This document shows positions 63,320 to 64,000 of a stretch of 64,000 nucleotides of DNA, one piece after another. The position numbers were made by a program, and so were the translations under genes. The stretch is taken from contig NZ_CP062788.1 of NCBI RefSeq assembly GCF_025136295.1, positions 3,117,588-3,181,587 of the forward strand. The letters are read 5' to 3'. This DNA is from Aestuariispira ectoiniformans. GTDB taxonomy: Bacteria > Pseudomonadota > Alphaproteobacteria > UBA8366 > Aestuariispiraceae. The notes beneath the pieces were generated by a model. That model was not told where the DNA came from and did no database searches. It saw only the letters and a program-made list of their open reading frames with translations. Positions within the stretch are counted from its first letter, which is position 1, and each line of letters starts with the position of its first letter.

Positions 63320-64000
63320 TTAGTTTCCTTCCACAAGGCGGCCATAGGTGCTGGGCCGGCGGTCCCGGAAGAACTGCCAGTTGTTGCGCACCTCGCGCAC
63401 CATGTTCATGTCCATATCGTGGACGATCAGCTCGTCCTGATCACGGCTGGCTTCCGCCTCGATCTGTCCGCGCGGGTTCACGAAATAGCTCTGGCCGTAG
63501 AATTCCCCGATATTCCAGGGGGCCTCTGTGCCGACACGGTTGATCGCGCCGATGTAACAGCCATTGGCCGCGGCGGATGCGGGCTGTTCCAGCTTCCAGA
63601 GATATTCGGACAGGCCCGCGACGGTTGCCGACGGGTTTACGATATATTCCGCCCCGTTGAGCGCCAGTGCGCGCCAGCCTTCCGGGAAATGGCGGTCGTA
63701 ACAAATATAGACGCCCAGCTTGCAATATTGCGTGTCAAAGACCGGCCAGTCCGATGCACCGGGCTTGAAGAAAAATTTCTCCCAGAACCCCGCTACCTGC
63801 GGGATATGGGTCTTGCGGTATTTGCCGAGATAGGAGCCGTCCGCATCAATGACCGCCGCCGTGTTGTAATAAACACCGGTGATGTCTTCCTCGTAGATCG
63901 GCACGACAATGACCATCTTGTGCTTCTTGGCCAGTTCCTGCATCAGGCGCGTCGTCGGCCCATCGGGGATGGCTTCCGCCGCCGCATACCATTTGGCATC
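63320..64000 (-). CDS. N-carbamoyl-beta-alanine amidohydrolase, 5' part off window
   Basis: The C-terminal 226 residues of a nitrilase-superfamily (carbon-nitrogen hydrolase) enzyme; the frame stays open to base 64000 (DAKWYAAAEAIPDGPTTRLM). Of the catalytic triad, the Glu is in VPIYEED, the Lys in GKYRKTHIPQ and the Cys in VYICYDRHFPEGW. The FWEKFFFKPG block is typical of beta-ureidopropionase, the third enzyme of reductive pyrimidine degradation. The N-terminal portion and any further genes, such as dihydropyrimidine dehydrogenase, lie beyond the window. The 180-base gap 63140-63319 shows nothing definite. Confidence 0.88.
   Translation of the reverse strand, partial: DAKWYAAAEAIPDGPTTRLMQELAKKHKMVIVVPIYEEDITGVYYNTAAVIDADGSYLGKYRKTHIPQVAGFWEKFFFKPGASDWPVFDTQYCKLGVYICYDRHFPEGWRALALNGAEYIVNPSATVAGLSEYLWKLEQPASAAANGCYIGAINRVGTEAPWNIGEFYGQSYFVNPRGQIEAEASRDQDELIVHDMDMNMVREVRNNWQFFRDRRPSTYGRLVEGN

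Overview
The window comes from a moderately GC-rich alphaproteobacterium, probably marine or coastal. Support for this: a GAAC-N7-GAAC LexA box (the alphaproteobacterial SOS type) in front of an imuA-imuB-dnaE2 cassette; a Flp/Tad pilus locus of the Caulobacter/rhizobial type; several ABC and TRAP uptake systems; and a DddP-type DMSP lyase homologue next to a methylamine/betaine-type methyltransferase. I cannot name the genus. A Rhodospirillales-like or Kiloniella-like marine lineage is a guess. I saw no rRNA, tRNA, CRISPR array or prophage.

Layout. 1-6.1 kb: Tad pilus genes. cpaC (partial), cpaB, cpaA and two identical Flp pilins are on the minus strand, and a TadG-like protein is on the plus strand. 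A head-to-tail dimer of an 852-bp IS5-family element has landed just upstream of the second pilin gene and separates it from its upstream control region. 6.1-18.7 kb: a DUF2867 gene; a dimethylglycine/sarcosine dehydrogenase-like flavoprotein; a non-pyrrolysine MttB-family methyltransferase; a DddP-like M24 protein; the tdh-kbl threonine degradation operon; a YciI protein; two solute-binding proteins without permeases; an XRE-cupin regulator; and a divergent GATase1-AraC regulator. Two sets of candidate operators tie these genes to the two regulators. 18.8-24.3 kb: SOS mutagenesis cassette imuA-imuB-dnaE2.

24.3-36.3 kb: a nine-gene minus-strand operon for import of a sugar (GtsABC/UgpC-type ABC transporter) and its oxidation through lactonase, SDR dehydrogenase, IlvD/Edd dehydratase, KDG kinase and KDPG aldolase, with a divergent two-component system of the glucose GltR/GtrS kind. 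36.3-47.9 kb: a divergent amino-sugar locus. The minus arm carries MurQ and a second ABC transporter. The plus arm carries a BadF-type amino-sugar kinase, a GntR/HutC regulator, a SIS-domain deaminase/isomerase, NagA, a Gfo/Idh/MocA oxidoreductase and a PfkB kinase. 47.9-57.3 kb: DctB/DctD and the DctPQM TRAP transporter with a sigma-54 promoter and a DctD-like palindrome, separated by a lipase, a lipoprotein and a small helical protein.

57.3-64 kb: an AGCS alanine/glycine:sodium symporter with a structured leader, a GFA-family protein, a small unknown ORF, and the start of a reductive pyrimidine/hydantoin catabolic cluster (dihydropyrimidinase, NCS1 permease, N-carbamoyl-beta-alanine amidohydrolase) that runs off the end. 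The overall picture is of a nutrient scavenger with many dedicated, locally regulated uptake-and-degradation operons.
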